From the NCBI GenBank assembly GCA_002633005.1, contig NMRA01000094.1:88208-148207 (forward strand): a stretch of DNA of 60,000 nucleotides, written 5' to 3'. The position numbers were made by a program, and so were the translations under genes. The notes below the pieces were generated by a model, which saw nothing but the letters and a program-made list of their open reading frames with translations, was not told the DNA's origin and ran no database searches. This DNA comes from Phoronis australis (lineage: Eukaryota; Phoronida; Phoronidae). Positions 55,243-60,000 of this stretch are shown one piece after another; the first letter of the stretch is position 1, and every line of letters starts with the position of its first letter.

Positions 55243-55312
55243 TCTCATCTACACGTGTTATTTCACCATAAACTAGCTTCGGTAACGCTTCGCAGTTAGC
55301 GCATATAGAAAT
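55239..55312 (+). repeat. Split direct repeat B2, second part
   Basis: TTATCTCATCTACACGTGTT ... CTTCGGTAACGCTTCGCAGT, TAGCGCATA, matching the end of B1 (53866-53935). Taken as the right end of the element. Confidence 0.75.
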
Positions 55313-56673
55313 CCATAAAATACACGAAAAGAAACAAGGAAACGTGTTTAGAATACAATCTCAAATATCATCTGCTCGCCTGCCACTATACAAAAATGGA
55401 AGCTGGCTTTTCAGTGTCGTTGTGTTCCTAAGCGTATCTTCCAAAGAGGAAGAATTTGAGACTCGATCAGCCAAGAAGGGAGTTAGATCAAGGAGTGAAG
55501 GTGAAATCTCCTATTGTACTACACTCCTCGGTTAGATCTTAAGTATGTGGTAATTCGGCCTAGTGAAAATACTCACGCGGCGCATCAACCTCAGCTAATA
55601 ACACACTCATATAAAATAAATGTTTACTTATTGCATAATACAAGAAATACCGTAATAGCAATATATATACAAATCCAGAAACTGTAAAGCATTATATCTG
55701 GATTGGAAACGATGAAATCTAGCTACAAGTTATCCGACGCTCATATACACATTCTTAGTACCGGAGAACGAAATGAGTTCTTACGACTCTTCATGTATTA
55801 TGATGTTTTAATTATTATAAATTGCAATGGTTCACTTTTTGTGTCTGGGAAAGACAAAGACTTCTTGTAAGAAACTAAGTTGGTCACTAAACACTGAGTA
55901 ACGATCGCTAGATGGCGTTAATTCTTCTGGTGAAATTTGACGTAGGTTGATGCAATTCGGACTATTCGATATAATTTGACCCCACGCGCCAAAGTTCGGT
56001 CTAGATAAGACTACGGGAACCGGGGATGTGAAATTGGCGACAGATTCCTTTACTGAGGCTATGAAGAGCAATTGGGAAATTTATGACGAGCGGGAGGTGA
56101 AAAGTTTGGCGAACCGAGGACTCCAGAGTTTGACGATGTCGAAGTTGTCTGAGCGCTCCAATCATTTTCACCTAAGTTGTGAGACATCATGCATACCTGC
56201 CCGTGTTCTCTTGTGTCCTTATAGTTATAAGTTTGCATTCGTCATGAAAATACCCCTCTTGCATTTCCTACTCCCCAAGCTCCGAATCAGTCGCTTCTGA
56301 TTATATTGCACTAACAAATACATTTTCACTTGCTCATCGACGCTTTATAAGTAGAAATGATTTCCAGGGCCAAATTCAAAAGGCTGCAAAAACTTGTTTG
56401 ATGTCATAACAGACATTTTCAAGGTAGTTTAGTGATAGTTAATGATACTCATTGTCAGTGGTCAGTTCATACAATGAGCTCCTGGCACGGACATCTTTTA
56501 ACTTGTCCAAAGCAAGGGGCGCTGAACAAACAAACGAAGGAGTCGTTTGTTAAAAGAGCAAACAACCGATCAAGAGCTTCACAGGAGCTAGAGAGTTGTC
56601 TCCGAAGTGTATGGAAAACAGTGACCCTTCTCCATGACTTTTTACGGGCTCAAGTAGACATCCAGCAATTAAA
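55313..56673. other. Unrecognised region with short open frames
   Basis: Plus-strand frames 55344-55535, 56028-56300 and 56432-56677 and a minus-strand frame 55832-56071 (ISPEELTPSSDRYSVFSDQL..., ending RHKK) show no family that I know. They overlap on opposite strands; at most one could be real. No splice support was found. Confidence 0.3.
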
Positions 56674-56744
56674 ATGATGCCTACCACAACTACATCATTG
56701 ATTCTGATTTTGTTTTCCCTGCAGTTAAGCGGACAAGTTCTGGG
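56674..56744 (+). CDS. Candidate first coding exon: signal peptide
   Basis: AAAATGATG at 56671-56679 starts a 23-codon frame, MMPTTTTSLILILFSLQLSG + QVL, a good secretory signal shape: polar start, hydrophobic core LILILFSL, small residues after it. It ends in a strong donor, CTGGG|GTAAGT, in phase 2. If unspliced, the frame closes at once with TAA. This would be the start of a secreted or membrane protein whose other exons lie downstream, perhaps beyond the window. No homology is recognised. Confidence 0.35.
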
Positions 56745-57280
56745 GTAAGTGTGTGCTTGTGCTTAGATATAAGATTTCAAATATCCTGCTCTTGTGCCGT
56801 GACCTGTAGTACCTTTAGAATTTCCAGGTGATTATTTCAGAGCGTTTAAATGGATGACCTGACGTGTAGGAAAATACATATTAAAATACCACAGTGGTGT
56901 AGAACAACTCACCTGTACAATTCTTAGACTAGTTTTTGGTGTTTCTCTTCGACCATAGTAAAGACTATATTGCGTTTTGAATCTTCACAATAGTCAACGT
57001 TTCCATGAATAGACATTGGGAAGCTGTACCTATATCAGAACCATACATGCGATATCTTTATGTTTATTTCTGTTCAATTATTCCACCTGATGACGCACGC
57101 GCCGAGGCTTCACTTACAACTGGCCAACCCTTAAAAGTGCCCTTATGTAAGTTTTGAATAACCTGTTCTTTGTTTATATTACGTCCGATAAAACAATTAA
57201 AATCTCTATTTTGACAGCCAAATTCTTGAGCTGAAACGTAAGAAAAATGACCACAGAAACCTTTTTGTACAATTTACCAG

Positions 57281-57346
57281 CTCATATGTTTCATGCGAAA
57301 TATTTTACGACGAAAAATTAGTGATATTTGTCCCTCGTTTACGCAG
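57281..57346 (+). CDS. Possible second exon following the signal-peptide exon
   Basis: 66 nt between an acceptor (TTTTTGTACAATTTACCAG) and a strong donor (ACGCAG|GTATGTAAG). Joined in phase it reads SYVSCEIFYDEKLVIFVPRL without a stop. A stretch this short could be open by chance. Confidence 0.18.
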
Positions 57347-58547
57347 GTATGTAAGCTTGATATCTGTATGAAAACATCCATCTCAAAAATACGCCCGGAA
57401 GAAAATGCTTTGACCATCTATTCCTTTTTTATTTTCTGCACTTTCGGTCTGCAAATTTTAAAGTGTTGTTCAATGTCTGAGTGTCATTGGAGTGGTTATA
57501 GTGTTGGACAACCGAAAGGTCCCTCTTTCAAATTCTACATTGCGCCAATGCAAAATACAAAAACTTCAAAAACCTCCCCACGTTGACCACTATGAATGCA
57601 ACACATACCCACGCTTTTTTCTTCGAGAAAGTTATAAAATCTGAAGATAGCTGGAGAAATGGGCAACCGAAATGTCGCGTCAGTGTAAATAGGTTAAAGG
57701 TCACTGTAAGTAGACCAATAGATTTCAGAAATGATGTTTAAAACGTTAAAACCCAACAAAATTGGAATTTTCCGTATTCGTTACGAAGGATCGAATTAAA
57801 TAACTTTTTATTAGTATTAGACCCGGAAAAGCTATGTATTTTTGGAATTATGGATGATCGCTCGCAGAATGTAATTTTGTTTGCATTTTTTTCTGAGAAA
57901 CGTAATCTTTCATGGAAATCGACTAATTTACCTTAAACATAATTTGTTTCGCACGAAACTTTCATATTCTGTTTCTTTATTATGTTAGCTCCCAAAACAT
58001 GTCTGAGATTTTAGCCCGACAACTCTGTCAAAAAGAAAGCCTTTTGTCGAGGAATGATGACATATAACTTCAGACAGCGGAGTCATCGTGCTAAAAAGTC
58101 TTAAAAGAAAATCCCAGACAGCTTTTTGTAGATAATGGCATAACGAAACAGAATTTTCAACTTTCAGGAGAAAAGATTCGTGTTTTTGGATATTAGTTTG
58201 ATTTCTGTAAAAATCAAATTTTAGAGAATGCATAAATAATATAATTACGAAGATCTGGGCATTATTTTGGTGCATCTAAAAAGATTTCATAATTATCAAG
58301 TATTTTTAAAGATATATAAATTAATCGACAAAAGTTTTAAAACTAAAAGTAATGAAGAATTTCCATCATTGATAACGAGGCTAACTTTGTACATATTTTG
58401 ATATTTAAACATCATTCTATTAGGTACAACATGTTTCAGGGAATTTGTTTGAGGGTCTTTTATTCGATGACCTCGGCCACCAAAAATTAAAACTTCAGTA
58501 TTTCTTTTTGAATTACGAACCAGTACTGGCTCCTAAATTGAACATGT
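57347..58547. other. Nothing recognised
   Basis: AT-rich. Open frames here have no recognisable domain. Confidence 0.45.
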
Positions 58548-58932
58548 AGTTCAGGAAAAGTCGCTACGATGTCGGCGCCGGATTGGTGAGCCATTTATTA
58601 CTCAATCAGTAAAATCTACGTGACTAAATTATGGTGAAGAATGTTGAATTGCACAGAATAGTAGGTAAAGATGTGTTTCAGTATATTCCTTGTGAATTAT
58701 TGGTGTAAATAATTGATAAACAGTTTTAAACTCGTTCTTGCCGCTGTCGTCAGAGATGGCCGACCCGATCCAAATAAGTGACCCAAATCATAGCGAAAAA
58801 GTTGCAATAACTTTGTACTGCTTAACTTGATTTTGACAATATTTTAATTTTTGTTGTGTGGGGTGCATTATTTTTCCTGCGATATTGAAGAATTTCTTCC
58901 GAAAAGCGAAACAAAAAATTTTGGTTCGACAG
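58548..58932 (+). mobile_element. Third, diverged copy of the inner part of the large inverted repeat
   Basis: AGTTCAGGAAAAGTCGCTAC ... AAGTGACCCAAAT ... GGGTGCATTATTTTTCC ... TTCGACAGCCAT aligns with 32119-32532, with many substitutions. This shows the arms belong to a dispersed repeat family. Confidence 0.7.
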
Positions 58933-59574
58933 CCATATTGTCTTCGACGTTTTGCCTCTTGATGGTCAAAAGTTTTTGGAAGACGTCTTTCGTGATGGTA
59001 CTTTTTTGTTGAAGAAAATAATCAAGTAAAGCATACAAGTTCACGCGCGTGCTGAATAACTTCTTTGAAATGAATAGGTGGGGCCATAGACCCCTTGTGC
59101 CCCAACGTGGCCACGCCACTGTTCATGAGCGAAAACAAAGTTTTCAACGCTACACGACCCATCGTAAAAACAGTAGAGATGTACATAATTCCAAAGTACT
59201 TTTCTTTCGTTGTGACATGTCTAATCAACACTAAGTCAAACAAAATGGGCACTTTCCTTTTTATAATTTTATTGACAAATATCTTGTCAGTGGTACAGCT
59301 CTGTCTGTGTTCCTATCAATAATCCACAGTGTAAATGAATATGATACTCGCAGTATCAAGTTTATTTGCATTATCACAATACAGTTGCATATAGTAGGGC
59401 TACTTGTTCAAGCAAGGAATATAATGACTTCGTCCGCTTGCGAAATAAACCCTGTAAAATACTTCCACTTCGCGTATGGCTGTGAGGTACCATTATTTCT
59501 CCCCTTGCTGGGCCTGTGAAACACCGGCATACGAAGTTCTCGACTTTGCAAGCTATATCCATTCCAAATGCTTG

Positions 59575-59785
59575 GACATTGCTCAGTTGTATGGAATAGT
59601 CCCAAGCAAGGACTCGACTAAGATTCCTAAATCGTTAGCGTATTGGTGTGTTTGTTTACTTACATTTCATCTTTATTATTAGCTCCTGTTTGACTAATAA
59701 TACTCCTAAAAGCTGAGTCCTGGGCTCAGAGAAAATGAATGGGGACTTAGTCCTTAAATTAGGGGTGTTGCATGAAAATATTGAT
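59575..59785. mobile_element. Diverged relative of the GTTGCATGAAA MITE
   Basis: AAGGACTCGACTAAGATTCC + TAAATC (about 59608-59633) matches the right arm of the element at 22268-22300. GGGACTTAGTCC and GTTGCATGAAAAT (about 59742-59781) match its terminal motif. About 200 bp, no coding capacity. Confidence 0.5.
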
Positions 59786-60000
59786 AAAATAGAAGCCTTT
59801 ATTATTGACTGGCTGCCATAACCGAAACAACAGACCAATTAGAAATAATTGTTCGCCAGATCTCTAAGTAAACTTTATTGTTACTTATTGCAACTACAGT
59901 CTTATGATCAAAGCTCCATTTTACTAATCAACATGGCAACTCACTGTGATGTTTTAGGTTCCTAGAATTCTCAATGAAAATAAAACACCCACTCACTTGC
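59786..60000. other. Nothing recognised at the right edge
   Basis: No supported feature in the last 215 bases. Confidence 0.5.

Larger units (their letters stand above)
45653..55312 (+). mobile_element. Ngaro/PAT-like tyrosine-recombinase retrotransposon, decayed and rearranged
   Basis: Order of parts: A1 (45653-45693), SGNH hydrolase ORF, gag, RT, RNase H, tyrosine recombinase (duplicated), B1 (from 53779), A2 (54097-54137), B2 (from 54285; continued at 55239). A1 and A2 are identical over 41 bp. B1 and B2 share about 100 bp plus a second segment. The A1...B1-A2-B2 split direct repeats with RT plus a recombinase instead of an integrase define Ngaro/PAT elements, which integrate by site-specific recombination of a circular DNA. 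Multiple frameshifts, an inserted element in gag and another in B2 make it inactive. Confidence 0.85.

Noticed and set aside
59090-59121. hAT-like end (complement reads CAGTGGCGTGGCCACG)
   Set aside because: Only one end is seen and no partner or target duplication was found, so the match is too short to call.

Overview
This window is eukaryotic, from an invertebrate animal. The genes have many introns, there are few long open frames, and transposable elements and minisatellites dominate. My best guess is an amphioxus (Branchiostoma) or a close deuterostome relative. The main reason is that several minisatellites begin exactly on splice sites and carry copies of them, a pattern I remember being described for amphioxus introns. 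This is inference. Unresolved bases at 2929, 21422, 30232, 37381-37424 and 48189 suggest a draft assembly.

Host genes. (1) At the left edge, on the plus strand, are the last two coding exons of a CYP2-clan cytochrome P450 (80-512 and 1585-1766). (2) On the minus strand is a complete ten-exon TMEM201 (SAMP1/NET5/Ima1) gene, from ATG at 30055 to TGA at 8469. All nine introns have GT/AG ends and matching phases, and the product is 582 residues. It is an inner-nuclear-membrane protein with an N-terminal CxxC zinc domain and about six membrane segments. The two genes converge, with 6.7 kb of repeat-rich DNA between them. (3) Near 56.7 kb there is a possible first exon encoding a signal peptide; this call is tentative.

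TMEM201 introns. They hold minisatellites of 43, about 41, about 30 and 40 bp, a 3' LINE fragment with an RLE-type endonuclease domain (382 open codons), an older LINE fragment, and two of three copies of a TIR element carrying a tRNA-like sequence (one inserted in another MITE). They also hold a 220-bp tandem duplication and a 1.55-kb element with TA ends placed inside a larger inverted-repeat structure. An isolated 36-bp copy of exon 1 lies just upstream of the gene beside an unresolved base.

Right half (30.6-60 kb). This is almost all mobile DNA: a 5.2-kb inverted repeat with 1.9-kb arms and a THAP remnant in the spacer; a third copy of the tRNA-bearing element cut by an N gap; a 1,117-bp element with an exact 8-bp target duplication; a decayed Tc1-like transposase; a TIR element with another THAP remnant; and a large, decayed Ngaro/PAT-like tyrosine-recombinase retrotransposon (45.65-55.3 kb). 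The last carries an SGNH-hydrolase ORF, gag, RT, RNase H and recombinase, with the split direct repeats A1...B1-A2-B2. Its recombinase/3' region is duplicated, and other elements have inserted into its gag and into B2.
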